64,000 nucleotides of DNA from DATBGO01 sp050011895 (GCA_050011895.1 JBEKIF010000007.1:1-64000); one strand, 5' to 3'. Counted from the first letter of the stretch, positions 1-7,861 are shown. Numbers and translations: made by a program. Notes: a model not told the origin generated them from the letters alone.

Positions 1-59
1 CGCGGCACCGGTACGACCCCGACGGCGGGTGCGCGGCGCCGGTATGGTTGCAGGCAACG

Positions 60-338
60 CGATGACGGAGACAAGTAGCGCGGGATCGCATGCAGCAGAG
101 AGCCGCCGGAAGCTGAGAAGACGGCCTTGCGGACCCGACGGCGAAGACACTCCCGAGTGCGGGGAGGAACGGCCGTCGCAGCCAGCGGCGCCCCGATGCC
201 CCGTCGGCCTGCCCCCGTGACCGGGCCGAAACGAGGCCGCCGTTGGCCAGCACGGCGATGGCGGTGAAGTGCGGTGGCACCGCGAGTTCCCTTCTCGCCC
301 GCGCTCCCAAGGGTCAGACGATCCGATGGAGGAGCGCG
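60..338 (+). promoter_or_regulatory. T-box riboswitch, Asp (GAC) specifier, translational type
   Basis: This leader precedes an aspartyl-tRNA synthetase and carries the T-box landmarks. The stem I AGTA motif is at 74-77 and an AGAGAGCC element at about 97-104. The specifier context GAAGACACTCCCGAG is at 144-157, in which GAC (146-148, Asp) sits where actinobacterial ileS leaders carry ATC before ACTCCCGAG. The T-box core GCGGTGGCACCGCG is at 271-284. The tRNA-end-binding bulge reads TGGC, matching discriminator G73 of tRNA-Asp; ileS leaders read TGGT. CGCGCTCC at 300-307 is exactly complementary to GGAGCGCG at 331-338, which holds part of the ribosome binding site. This indicates Shine-Dalgarno sequestration rather than transcription termination. 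A possible -10 box TATGGT lies at 43-48. Confidence 0.9.
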
Positions 339-1760
339 ATGAACTCGCGGATTCTCGCCGCCGACGTGCCATCGCACGTCGGTCAGCGAGTGACAATCGC
401 CGGATGGCTGCACCGCCGGCGGGTACTCAAGTCGGTGACCTTCCTGATCATCAGGGACCGGTCCGGGCTGGCCCAGGTCGTCCTGCGTCATCCCGCGACG
501 GCCACGGCGCCGCCCGAGGCGGCTGCCCTGCCCGAAGAGGCCGCACGGCCCGAGGCGGCTGCCCTGCCCCAAGAGCCCGCACTGCCCCGAGAGCCCGCAC
601 TGCCCCGAGAGCCCGCACTGCCCCAAGAGCCCGCACTACCCGAAGAGACTGTGATCGCGGTCGAGGGCCTCGCCACCGCCAGCCCGCAAGCGCCGGGCGG
701 CGCCGAGCTAACCGATCCGGTGATCACCGCGCTGTCCGAGCCAGCCGCGCCGCCGCCGTTCGACCTCTACCGGCCCGCCATCACCGCGAGCCTGCCCGCG
801 ATCCTCGACCACGCTCCGACGACGCTGCGGCACCCTCGGATGCGGGCCGGTTTCGAGATTTCCGCGGCCAGCGTGGCCGGCTTCCGCAGCGCGCTGGACG
901 ACATGGGATTCACCGAGGTGCACACGCCGAAAATCGTCGGCTCCCCGACCGAGTCCGGCGCGACCACCTTCGGCATCGACTATTTCGGCCACCCCGCCTA
1001 CCTGGCGCAGTCGCCGCAGTTCTACAAGCAGGCCCTGGTGGGGGTGTTCGAGCGGGTCTTCGAGGTGGGCCCGGTGTTCCGTGCCGAGCCGCACGACACC
1101 GCCAGGCACCTGGCACAGTACACCAGTCTCGACGCCGAGCTTGGATTCATCACCGACCACCAGGACGTCATGTCGGTCCTTCGCGACACGATCGCCGGCA
1201 TGCTGGCGGGAGTCAGCGCCCGGGCCCGTTCCGCGGTGGACCTTCTCGGGCTGGCGCTCCCGGCGGTTCCAGGGAAGATTCCGCAGCTGTCGTTCTGCGA
1301 CGCGCAGGAACTGATCGCGAGCGAGTCGGACCGTGATCCGCGGGGCGAGCCGGACCTCTCACCTGCTGACGAGCGATGGCTGTGTGAGTGGGCGGTACGC
1401 GAGCAGGGGTCGGAATTCCTCTTCGTGACCGGCTACCCGATGGCGAAGCGGCCGTTCTACACCCACCCCGACCCGGCGCACCCCGGCGCCTCCAATGGCT
1501 TCGACCTGCTGTTCCGCGGGCTCGAGCTGGTCACCGGCGGGCAGCGGCTGCACAGGCACGCCGACTATCTGGCCGCGCTGGCGGAACGCGGCGAAGACCC
1601 GCGGCCATACTCCTCGTATCTGCAGGTTTTCGAGCACGGGATGCCGCCGCATGGCGGTTTCGCCATCGGGCTCGAGCGCTGGACCGCCCGGCTGACCGGA
1701 GCGGCCAATGTCCGACAAGTCACCCTATTCCCCCGTGACCTGCACCGGCTCAGCCCGTGA
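339..1760 (+). CDS. aspS: Aspartate--tRNA ligase, archaeal/non-discriminating type, with repeat insertion
   Basis: A class II synthetase of 473 aa that should charge tRNA-Asp, and possibly tRNA-Asn, with aspartate. The ATG at 339 is chosen because GGAGGAG lies just upstream (328-334). An N-terminal OB-fold (about 1-135) is followed by the catalytic core. GSPTESGATTF and YLAQSPQFYKQ resemble archaeal AspRS, motif 2 begins FRAEPHDTARH (R248), and motif 3 contains GLERW (R447). The bacterial GAD domain is absent and the protein is shorter than the roughly 590 aa bacterial AspS, so this is probably a second copy. Residues 60-103, between two OB strands, are seven hexapeptide repeats ending in ALP or ARP. 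The Asp-specific T-box upstream supports the specificity. AsnRS is less likely because of the LAQSPQ motif. Confidence 0.85.
   Translation: MNSRILAADVPSHVGQRVTIAGWLHRRRVLKSVTFLIIRDRSGLAQVVLRHPATATAPPEAAALPEEAARPEAAALPQEPALPREPALPREPALPQEPALPEETVIAVEGLATASPQAPGGAELTDPVITALSEPAAPPPFDLYRPAITASLPAILDHAPTTLRHPRMRAGFEISAASVAGFRSALDDMGFTEVHTPKIVGSPTESGATTFGIDYFGHPAYLAQSPQFYKQALVGVFERVFEVGPVFRAEPHDTARHLAQYTSLDAELGFITDHQDVMSVLRDTIAGMLAGVSARARSAVDLLGLALPAVPGKIPQLSFCDAQELIASESDRDPRGEPDLSPADERWLCEWAVREQGSEFLFVTGYPMAKRPFYTHPDPAHPGASNGFDLLFRGLELVTGGQRLHRHADYLAALAERGEDPRPYSSYLQVFEHGMPPHGGFAIGLERWTARLTGAANVRQVTLFPRDLHRLSP
517..646 (+). repeat. 18-bp tandem repeat inside aspS
   Basis: Seven units of period 18 bp encode hexapeptides such as QEPALP and REPALP. 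The four units at 571-642 are nearly identical, with core GAGCCCGCACTGCCCC. The array replaces the linker between two strands of the anticodon-binding OB-fold and stays in frame. Confidence 0.9.
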
Positions 1761-1858
1761 GCCACGGCAAGCCGGCCGTCCCGGGCATGCAGCGCCTGAT
1801 AAAAATCACGCAGACAGGAGTCCCGACATCCGCTACTCTTCCAGCCATAATGCGGGCA

Positions 1859-1911
1859 GGTGCAAGTTCCAATGCATTTGCACCGGGGCCAGGCAGGCAA
1901 CGTATGCCTGG
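1859..1911. promoter_or_regulatory. Two inverted repeats upstream of a DUF397 gene
   Basis: GGTGCAA (1859-1865) pairs with TTGCACC (1878-1884), and CCAGGCA (1889-1895) pairs with TGCCTGG (1905-1911). A possible -10 box CATAAT lies at 1846-1851, just before the first repeat. The arrangement suits an operator for an XRE/DUF5753 regulator, but this is inference. Confidence 0.4.
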
Positions 1912-1982
1912 TGCCGATGCGACCGGAATGGACACCACGGCCCGGACGTCAACTAGCCAGGGGCGGGTGAAAGGGACGTAAC

Positions 1983-2219
1983 GTGACTCTCGCTTACAAC
2001 GGCATCGAGGCAACATCGCTGTCCGGCGCAGCCTGGCAGAAGGCCACCTACAGCAACCCCACCGGTAACTGCGTGGAGCTGGCCAAGCTGGCAGACGGGA
2101 GAATTGCGGTCCGCAACTCCCGGCATCCCTCCGGCCCCGCGCTGCTGTACGAACGCGCCGAACTCGCCGCGTTCCTGCACGGAGCGAAGGCCGGTGAGTT
2201 CGACGGCATGCTCGCCTAG
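1983..2219 (+). CDS. DUF397 (BldB-like) protein, module 1
   Basis: A 78 aa protein starting at GTG 1983 after AAAGGGA. It has the DUF397 pattern: an Trp near the N-terminus (AAWQKATYS), a central GNCVELAKL strand, the hallmark VRNSRHPSGPAL, and a C-terminal segment ending AGEFDGM. DUF397 proteins include BldB of Streptomyces and are usually partners of neighbouring XRE/DUF5753 regulators. They have been described as toxin-like members of Scr1-type pairs or as developmental regulators. The XRE gene lies 172 bp downstream on the same strand, the reverse of the usual XRE-then-DUF397 order. Biochemical function is unknown. Confidence 0.85.
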   Translation: MTLAYNGIEATSLSGAAWQKATYSNPTGNCVELAKLADGRIAVRNSRHPSGPALLYERAELAAFLHGAKAGEFDGMLA

Positions 2220-2237
2220 CTGCTGACGTGCGATATC

Positions 2238-2307
2238 GCGCGAGCTGCCAGCCCGTTCCGGCCCGCCAGGCACCCTGCGGGAGCCGTGACCGGATGGCAG
2301 CTCGCGC
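2238..2307. terminator. Long hairpin between DUF397 and XRE genes
   Basis: A perfect 13-bp inverted repeat, GCGCGAGCTGCCA (2238-2250) and TGGCAGCTCGCGC (2295-2307), encloses a 44-nt GC-rich loop. It may terminate the DUF397 transcript or act as a regulatory structure before the XRE gene. There is no U-tract, which is common in actinobacteria. Confidence 0.5.
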
Positions 2308-2329
2308 CACGCCCCCTTAGGAACTCTTA

Positions 2330-2359
2330 TTGGCACGAAATCGGGCACTCGTGGGATAC
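2330..2359 (+). promoter_or_regulatory. Candidate promoter of XRE regulator 1
   Basis: TTGGCA at 2330-2335 and GGATAC at 2354-2359 are separated by 18 bp and lie about 30 bp before the ATG at 2392. Confidence 0.4.
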
Positions 2360-2391
2360 TGCCGTGATCTGGTATTCGGGGGAGGTCGCGC

Positions 2392-3303
2392 ATGACCATA
2401 GTTCAGCCCGCGGGCGGCAGTTCCCGCGTCCGCAGCATGGTCGCCGCGCCGGGCAACGGCGGGCCGACCGTGCTGCGCATCCTGCTGGGCGCGCAGCTCC
2501 GTCGGCTGCGTGAGGCGCAGCGCATCACCCTGGAAGACGCGGGGAAGGTGATCCGTGCCTCCGCGTCGAAGATGAGCAGGCTGGAGACCGGCCGGGTCGG
2601 CTTCAAGGACCGGGACATCATCGACCTGCTCACGTTCTACGGCGTGGCCGATGAGCAGCACCGCAACGCCTTGCGGGAACTGGCAAGTACCGCAAGCGAC
2701 CAGGGCTGGTGGCACGACTATTCCGACATCCTGCCCACCTGGTTCGAGGCATATGTCGGTCTTGAAGAGGCAGCCATCGGCATCCGCGCCTATGAGATCC
2801 AGTTCGTCCCCGGCCTGCTGCAGACCGAGGACTACGCCCGCGCTGTGGCGCTGCTCGGCCATCCAAGCCCGCTGGCCGACGACCTCGAGCGGCGGGTACG
2901 ACTGCGGATGGCGCGCCAGGCACTGCTGAGCAAGGCAGCACCGCCACACTTGTGGGCGGTACTCGACGAGGCGGTGCTGCGCAGGCCGGTGGGACGCCCG
3001 GGCGTCATGCGGGGGCAGCTCAAGCACCTCCTGGAGGCGGCCGAGCGGTCGAACGTGACCCTCCAGGTCATGCCGTTCCTGGTCGGCGGGCACGCCGCGG
3101 CAGGCGGCCCGTTCAGCATCCTGCGCTTTGCCGAGCCCGACCTGCCGGACGTCGTGTATCTCGAACAACTCACCAGCGCCCTGTACCTGGACAAGCGGGA
3201 GACCGTCGACCACTACCTGGCCGTCATGGAGCGGCTGTGCCTCGAAGCCGCGCCAGCCGCCGCAAGCGCCAAGATCATCCACGCGATCCTGCGCGACCTG
3301 TAA
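2392..3303 (+). CDS. XRE regulator with DUF5753 domain (WhiJ-like), module 1
   Basis: A 303 aa DNA-binding regulator. The ATG at 2392 follows a strong GGGGGAGG site. An N-terminal helix-turn-helix (about 30-85) reads LGAQLRRLREAQ, then ITLEDAGKVIRASASKMSRLE. The DUF5753 domain (about 100-300) carries the family signatures WWHDYSDILPTWFEAYVGLE, FVPGLLQTEDYARAV and LPDVVYLEQLTSALYLD. Proteins of this kind (WhiJ family, Scr1-type antitoxin-like) normally work with a DUF397 partner; the candidate is the gene at 1983-2219. It is about 50-60% similar by eye to the regulator at 9161-10021, so the two probably arose by duplication. Confidence 0.9.
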   Translation: MTIVQPAGGSSRVRSMVAAPGNGGPTVLRILLGAQLRRLREAQRITLEDAGKVIRASASKMSRLETGRVGFKDRDIIDLLTFYGVADEQHRNALRELASTASDQGWWHDYSDILPTWFEAYVGLEEAAIGIRAYEIQFVPGLLQTEDYARAVALLGHPSPLADDLERRVRLRMARQALLSKAAPPHLWAVLDEAVLRRPVGRPGVMRGQLKHLLEAAERSNVTLQVMPFLVGGHAAAGGPFSILRFAEPDLPDVVYLEQLTSALYLDKRETVDHYLAVMERLCLEAAPAAASAKIIHAILRDL

Positions 3304-3364
3304 CGCTCCAAGCAGAGCTGCGGACCCGGTGCCGGCCACTCCGTTACGGCGGACCGACGGCCCG

Positions 3365-4222
3365 CTAACGGCTCCCCGGGGACGGCGATTCGGTCCGCGA
3401 TGGCTTCCTCGCGACGCCCGCCCAGCCAGGCAACGGCCTTGTGTCGGCGCCCGGGCCGGGCCGCCACTGGGTCGTCGACACCAGACCAGGCTCGACAAGC
3501 TCCAGGCCGTCGAAGAGGCGCAGCACCTCCGCATGCGGCCGGAAAGTGATCTTCCCGGCCATCGACCGGTTCATCAGCGTCGCCCCTTCGGCCATCGCTT
3601 CGGCGTGAATGTCGGAGGCCGGGTGCGAGATCACCAGATAGCTGCCCGCCGGTAGCGCGTCCATCAGCACAGCTACCAGCCCGCGCGGGTCATCGTCGTC
3701 GGGAATGCAGTGCAGGAGGCCCACCAGCATCAGCGCCACCGGCCGGCTGAGATCCAGGGTGGCCGCGGCCTCCTGCACGATCAGCCCGGTGTCCCGCGCG
3801 TCGGCCTCGACATAGGCGGTGGCGCCCCGCGGATCGCTGGTCAGTAAGGCGCGTGCGTGCAGTAGCACGATCGGGTCGTTGTCGACGTAGACGATCCGCG
3901 AGGCCGGGGCTGCTTCCTGCGCGACCTCGTGGGTGTTGTTCGAGGTGGGAATGCCGGTGCCGATATCGAGGAACTGGCGGATGCCCGCCTCAGCGGCCAG
4001 GAAATGTACGGCCCGGCCGAGAAACGCGCGGTTGCTGCGGACTCCGGCGATCACCGCGGGATCGGCCGCCATGAACTGCTCGGCCAGCTTCCGGTCGGCG
4101 GCGAAGTTGTCCTTCCCGCCCAGCCAGTAGTCGTAGACCCGGGCGATATGGGCTACTCCGGTATCGAACGCCACCGGCTCACGCGCGGCTAGGGCCCCGC
4201 GCCCGTCCTGGTCGCCTGTCAT
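3365..4222 (-). CDS. SAM-dependent methyltransferase, DUF574 family
   Basis: A 285 aa protein of the actinobacterial S-adenosylmethionine methyltransferase family PF04672. ATG 4222 is preferred to the upstream TTG because GGAAGG lies 7 nt before it. Family marks are ARVYDYWLGGKDNF (about 27-40), the SAM-binding motif LDIGTGIPTSNNTHEVAQ (from about 85), VYVDNDPIVLLHARALL, and GGLLHCIPDD-like residues near the middle (VGLLHCIPDDDDP). The substrate is unknown in this family. It converges on the XRE gene at its left with about 60 bp between them. Such genes are common in the accessory parts of streptomycete-like genomes. Confidence 0.88.
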   Translation of the reverse strand: MTGDQDGRGALAAREPVAFDTGVAHIARVYDYWLGGKDNFAADRKLAEQFMAADPAVIAGVRSNRAFLGRAVHFLAAEAGIRQFLDIGTGIPTSNNTHEVAQEAAPASRIVYVDNDPIVLLHARALLTSDPRGATAYVEADARDTGLIVQEAAATLDLSRPVALMLVGLLHCIPDDDDPRGLVAVLMDALPAGSYLVISHPASDIHAEAMAEGATLMNRSMAGKITFRPHAEVLRLFDGLELVEPGLVSTTQWRPGPGADTRPLPGWAGVARKPSRTESPSPGSR

Positions 4223-4355
4223 CGAGCCGCCTTCCGTCTCCGCAGGCCAATCCCCCGTGATCAAACCGGCTTCCCGGCGATATGCGCGGGAAGCTCGTCA
4301 CGATAGCCGCGGCACCCGGCCGGCGAGACAGTCAGCCAGGGCTACTCCGGTGCCA

Positions 4356-4373
4356 GCGTCCCGCATGGGACGC
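4356..4373 (-). terminator. Small hairpin downstream of NAD(P)-binding gene
   Basis: GCGTCCC and GGGACGC flank a GCAT loop, about 30 bp beyond the stop of the gene at 4406-5044. It could be a weak terminator. Confidence 0.4.
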
Positions 4374-4405
4374 CGCGGCGCAAGCCGCCCCGGGCACCGC
4401 CAGGC

Positions 4406-5044
4406 TTAATAGGCGACGGTGATACGGCGGCGGATCGCCTCGCCGCGTTCGAGCACGTCACCGACCGCGATAGCGAAGTCAGGGATGCTGATCCGGCTGT
4501 TGCCCGCCGCATCGGCCAGCAGCTGGTCGCCGCCGATCCGAAACGCGCCGGTCCGGTCACCCGGACCGGTGACCGCGGCCGGGCTGACATAAGTCCAGTC
4601 CAGATCCTCGACCTCGCGGTAGATATCGAGGGCGCTGGCGTGCGCGAGGGCCAGAGCTTTCGCCGCTGGCGGGAACTCGGGCGTGTCAGCCAGCCGGGCT
4701 CCCGGCGCCACTTCAAGGCTGCCCGCCCCGCCTACCACGACCAGGCGGCGCACGCCTGCCTTGCGCACCCCGTCGATCAGGCCCATCGCGGCGCCGACCA
4801 GGCTGTCCTCCTCATTCTCGGTGCCACGGCGCGGGCCGGTGGCCGACACGACCGCATCCTGGCCTGCGGCGAGCCTGGCGACCGAGGCCGGGTCCGCCGC
4901 GTCGCCGGTGGCGACCTGAACGACAAGGCCGGGGATCGGCGCGCTGGTCCGCGTGACGGCGATGACGGTGTGCCCGCGCGCCAGCAGCTCCCCGGTGATC
5001 GCCTGCCCGATGGCGCCCCCGGCGCCGAATACTGCGATCTTCAT
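4406..5044 (-). CDS. NAD(P)-binding oxidoreductase (atypical SDR)
   Basis: A 212 aa single-domain Rossmann protein of the NAD(P)H-binding/NmrA-like group (PF13460). It starts MKIAVFGAGGAIG, with the dinucleotide motif GAGGAIG at 7-13. The pattern VSATGPRRG, VRRLVVVGGAGSLEVAPG and DWTYVSPAAVTGPGDRTG follows the family. These proteins act as quinone or flavin reductases, or as redox sensors; the substrate cannot be told here. It is divergent from the small gene at 5133, with 88 bp between the starts. Confidence 0.85.
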   Translation of the reverse strand: MKIAVFGAGGAIGQAITGELLARGHTVIAVTRTSAPIPGLVVQVATGDAADPASVARLAAGQDAVVSATGPRRGTENEEDSLVGAAMGLIDGVRKAGVRRLVVVGGAGSLEVAPGARLADTPEFPPAAKALALAHASALDIYREVEDLDWTYVSPAAVTGPGDRTGAFRIGGDQLLADAAGNSRISIPDFAIAVGDVLERGEAIRRRITVAY

Positions 5045-5060
5045 GTCTTACACCTCACCA

Positions 5061-5080
5061 TGCCGGGCGCGGGCCCGGCA
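5061..5080. promoter_or_regulatory. Hairpin in divergent intergenic region
   Basis: TGCCGGGC and GCCCGGCA pair around a GCGG loop, midway between two divergent genes (starts at 5044 and 5133). It could be an operator or only a GC-rich palindrome. Confidence 0.25.
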
Positions 5081-5132
5081 CGGCGGCCTGCGCGGAACAA
5101 CCAGCCTGCCCGACCCCGGTAAGGTGCATCCC

Positions 5133-5423
5133 ATGACCGACCTGGACAATCTTGAGGCGCTCTCCTCGCGGCAGCTGCACGATCTAGCGGTGCACCGGGC
5201 GCTGCGGCACCTGGACGTCCCCTTCCTGTGGGAGCTGCTGCGTGCCATCCCGGCAGGCGAAGCGGCCGCTGGTCACCCCGACGCCGCGGGCTGGGACGCG
5301 ATCAAGCTGTCGTCACTGATCTCCGACGTGTTCGAGTCCGGCGAGGGCGATATCGCCGACTCGCTGCGCCCGCTCTACCTCGACTACCTGAACAAGCACC
5401 GTAGCGACCGGCACGCCGGCTGA
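5133..5423 (+). CDS. Small conserved-looking protein of unknown function
   Basis: A 96 aa protein. ATG 5133 was chosen because GGTAAGG lies just upstream and the reading frame before it is out of register with the divergent gene. It is acidic and apparently all-helical: LEALSSRQLHDLAVHRAL, then FLWELLRAIPAGEAAAG, ending SLRPLYLDYLNKH. No signal peptide or membrane segment is visible. The family is not recognised. Codon use is normal high-GC3, and the clean helical periodicity supports a real gene. Confidence 0.6.
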   Translation: MTDLDNLEALSSRQLHDLAVHRALRHLDVPFLWELLRAIPAGEAAAGHPDAAGWDAIKLSSLISDVFESGEGDIADSLRPLYLDYLNKHRSDRHAG

Positions 5424-5569
5424 GGTCCGCGCCCGGCCGGTGGTCTGACCATCGCATCCGTTCAGGGCCAAGACCTGGCCGGATTAACGGGATTCGCGGG
5501 CCAGTCCCGCCAGTTCCCCGGCTGTCGTCCCGGCGCGGCCGACGTTCGTGGTGCCCGCGGTGACCACCG

Positions 5570-6547
5570 TCAGCCAGGAATCACGAGCACCTTGCCGACG
5601 ACGCCGGCCTCGACAGCCTCCTGCGCGGCGGCGATGTCGTCCAGGCCGAACCTGGTGACCGGCAGCTCACTCAGCGCCCCGTCGGCCAGCGCGGCCGTGA
5701 TGTCCTGCGCCGCCAGCTCAAGAGCCGCCCGCTGGACCCCGTAGAGCAGCACGAACCTGAGCGTCACGTTAACGGTCATGCAGGCCCGGACCGGCAGGAC
5801 GGGGTCTTTGGACTCGGCCGCGTAGCTGACGATCTGCGCATGCGGCGCGATCACCTCCAGGTCGAGCTGCAGGTTCGTGCCCAGGGCCAGCTCGACCACC
5901 CGGTCGACGCCGCTCTCGCCAGCGAAGGCGCGGATCTGGCCGGCGGCGTCGGCGTCGTGGTAGTTCACCACCAGGTGCGCACCCGCTGCGGCGGCCAGCT
6001 TGGCCTTTTCCGGCCCGCTGACGGTCGTCACGACGCGGGCGCCCGCGCGCACGGCCAGCTCGATGGCGAAATGCGCGACCGCTCCCGCGCCGCCCGCCAC
6101 GAGAATCGTCTTGCCCTCGACCGGACCGTCGGCGAACAGGCAGCGATGCGCGGTAATCGCCGGGACGCCCAGGCTGGCGCCGAGTCCGGCCGAGATGCCA
6201 TCGGGCAGCGGGGCTGCCTGCCGCTCGGGTACGACGGTCCACTCGGCGGCCGTCCCCCAGCGGCGGCCGCCCGCAGCGAGCCAGACCCACACCCGCTGGC
6301 CGGTACGCCCGGCATCGACGCCCTCCCCGACCGCATCGATCACCCCGGCGCCGTCGTGGTGCGGGATCTGGAAGCCGTCGATGGGCCGGGGCGTGGCTCC
6401 GCTCCTGGACTTCCAGTCGGTCGGGTTGATCCCGGACGCCTCGATCTTGACCCGGACCTCCCCCGGCCCCGGCTCCGGCCGCTCCATGTCCTCGACCCGC
6501 AGCACCTCGCGGGCCGGGCCGTACCGGTCATACCGCGCAGCTCTCAT
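5570..6547 (-). CDS. Zinc-independent NADPH:quinone oxidoreductase (MDR family)
   Basis: A 325 aa medium-chain dehydrogenase/reductase. ATG 6547 follows GGAGGCGACGAGGC; longer reading-frame extension upstream is not supported. The N-terminal GroES-like half contains PGPGEVRVKIEASGINPTDW, the quinone reductase signature region, and lacks the zinc-ligand cysteines. The Rossmann half has ILVAGGAGAVAHFAIELAVR and AGARVVTTVSGPEKAKLAAA. It probably reduces quinones or activated alkenes with NADPH in the cytosol. It is divergent from the secreted protease at 6881. Confidence 0.88.
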   Translation of the reverse strand: MRAARYDRYGPAREVLRVEDMERPEPGPGEVRVKIEASGINPTDWKSRSGATPRPIDGFQIPHHDGAGVIDAVGEGVDAGRTGQRVWVWLAAGGRRWGTAAEWTVVPERQAAPLPDGISAGLGASLGVPAITAHRCLFADGPVEGKTILVAGGAGAVAHFAIELAVRAGARVVTTVSGPEKAKLAAAAGAHLVVNYHDADAAGQIRAFAGESGVDRVVELALGTNLQLDLEVIAPHAQIVSYAAESKDPVLPVRACMTVNVTLRFVLLYGVQRAALELAAQDITAALADGALSELPVTRFGLDDIAAAQEAVEAGVVGKVLVIPG

Positions 6548-6880
6548 GCCTCGTCGCCTCCGGGCTCGTCCGGTTCTTCCGCACGGCGATTCTCTCACCT
6601 GGCCGCGACGCCGGGCAGCCGCCGCAGTGCGGCGGGATTCGTCAGACTGGCGGCGGCAGAAATCCGGACCCGCCAGCGGGATCGGGGCCTGGACGCACGC
6701 CGAAGAGTAATCTGGCACCTTCCAGCGGACGAGAGACGCCACCTGGCACACGTGTCACTCAGCGTTCCCTCAGCCTCGTCTATGGAATTTATGAGGCTAT
6801 AACAGCACAATCAGGTAACGACATTGCATCGCAATGCCCTCGTCATGGCGGCGTGGGTGACCGGACAGGCAGGAGCACGG
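6548..6880. promoter_or_regulatory. Divergent promoter region with GCCTC/GAGGC repeat
   Basis: 333 bp without a supported gene between divergent starts. GCCTC (6773-6777) and GAGGC (6793-6797) form an inverted repeat, followed by a -10-like TATAAC at 6798-6803 for the protease gene. No good -35 box is visible. Confidence 0.3.
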
Positions 6881-7732
6881 ATGCGCCGGATTCCTCGCTG
6901 GGCCCGCCGCCCGGCCTGGTGGCTCGCCGGCGCCATGTCCGTCGGCGCGCTCAGCGCGTACCTGCTGACCCCGATCGCCCAGGCAGCCGGGGTGCCTGCC
7001 ACAGCGGGCCGGTCGTTCAACGGGACTCCCGCCGTCGGTGCCCTGTTCACAGTGGCCAACGGCAAGCTGATCTCGCACTTCTGCACCGCGAGCGTGGTGC
7101 ACAGCAAGGCGGAGAATCTCCTCGTCACCGCCGCGCATTGCGTTTACAGCGACGGACCGCCACCGCGCGGGAGCGTGGCGTTCGTGCCCGGCTACCACAG
7201 CGGTAAGGACCCGCACGGCGTCTGGGTCGTGACGGCGGTCTACGTCGACAAGGCGTGGATGCTGCGCCGGAACGTCAACAACGATGTCGCCTTCCTCATC
7301 GCGGGGCGGCCCGGCACCCGCATCGAGCGGCATACTGGCGCGGAAACTCTCGGCATCGACCAGCCGGCCCAGCCAGTGGACGTGATCGGCTATCCCGACA
7401 GCACCAACAAGCCGGTCAGCTGTACGGCGCCCGCCCGGATCTTCGGCGCGGATCCGCACCAGATGGTGTTCGACTGTGACGGCTACACGACCGGGACGAG
7501 CGGCGGCCCGTTCCTGGCGCACGTCAGCCCCAAGACGGGCGACGGCACGGTCATCGGCGTGATCGGCGGCTGGCAGGAGGGCGGGGACTCTCCCAACGTG
7601 TCGTACTCGCCCCGGTTCTTCACCAATGTCAAGGATCTGTACGCCGAGGCAACATCAGGCCATCCGCCACCCGCATCGGGCGGATCTGGCGACGCCGCAG
7701 CGGGCTGCCCGAGCATAATCGCATCGTGCTGA
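6881..7732 (+). CDS. Secreted trypsin-like serine protease
   Basis: A 283 aa secreted S1-family peptidase. ATG 6881 is chosen because AGGAG lies 5 nt upstream; two earlier in-frame starts lack a ribosome site. A basic N-terminus (MRRIPRWARRPAWW) and hydrophobic stretch end near AQAAG, a plausible signal peptidase I site. The triad is visible: H86 in VTAAHC, D135 in NNDVAFL, S207 in GTSGGPF. Cysteines 68/87 and 181/199 could form two disulfides. The tail is short and Ser/Gly-rich. It resembles actinomycete V8/glutamyl-endopeptidase-like proteins; the cleavage preference cannot be read with confidence. Confidence 0.9.
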   Translation: MRRIPRWARRPAWWLAGAMSVGALSAYLLTPIAQAAGVPATAGRSFNGTPAVGALFTVANGKLISHFCTASVVHSKAENLLVTAAHCVYSDGPPPRGSVAFVPGYHSGKDPHGVWVVTAVYVDKAWMLRRNVNNDVAFLIAGRPGTRIERHTGAETLGIDQPAQPVDVIGYPDSTNKPVSCTAPARIFGADPHQMVFDCDGYTTGTSGGPFLAHVSPKTGDGTVIGVIGGWQEGGDSPNVSYSPRFFTNVKDLYAEATSGHPPPASGGSGDAAAGCPSIIASC

Positions 7733-7771
7733 CCGGGCCACGATGGGCGCTGACCGCGCCACAGCGCCCGG

Positions 7772-7861
7772 CCTGCCGCCTGGCCTGTCCGCCCGGCCTG
7801 TCCGCCCGGCCTGTCCGCCCAGCCTGTCCGCCCAGCCTGGTCACCCGGCCTGATCACCCGG
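7772..7861. repeat. 13-bp tandem repeat between convergent genes
   Basis: Seven units of about 13 bp (CCTGTCCGCCCGG and variants) run from the spacer after the protease into the last codons of the aldo/keto reductase, whose stop is at 7841-7843. Period 13 is not codon-sized, which fits its mainly non-coding position. Confidence 0.85.

Noticed and set aside
29..220. Open frame of 63 codons at the left edge
   Set aside because: It lies inside the T-box leader, is Arg/Pro-rich and has no ribosome site; the RNA structure explains the sequence better.
339..1760. Alternative call as asparaginyl- or lysyl-tRNA synthetase
   Set aside because: LAQSPQFYKQ, the motif 2 pattern and the GAC specifier of the T-box all favour aspartate.
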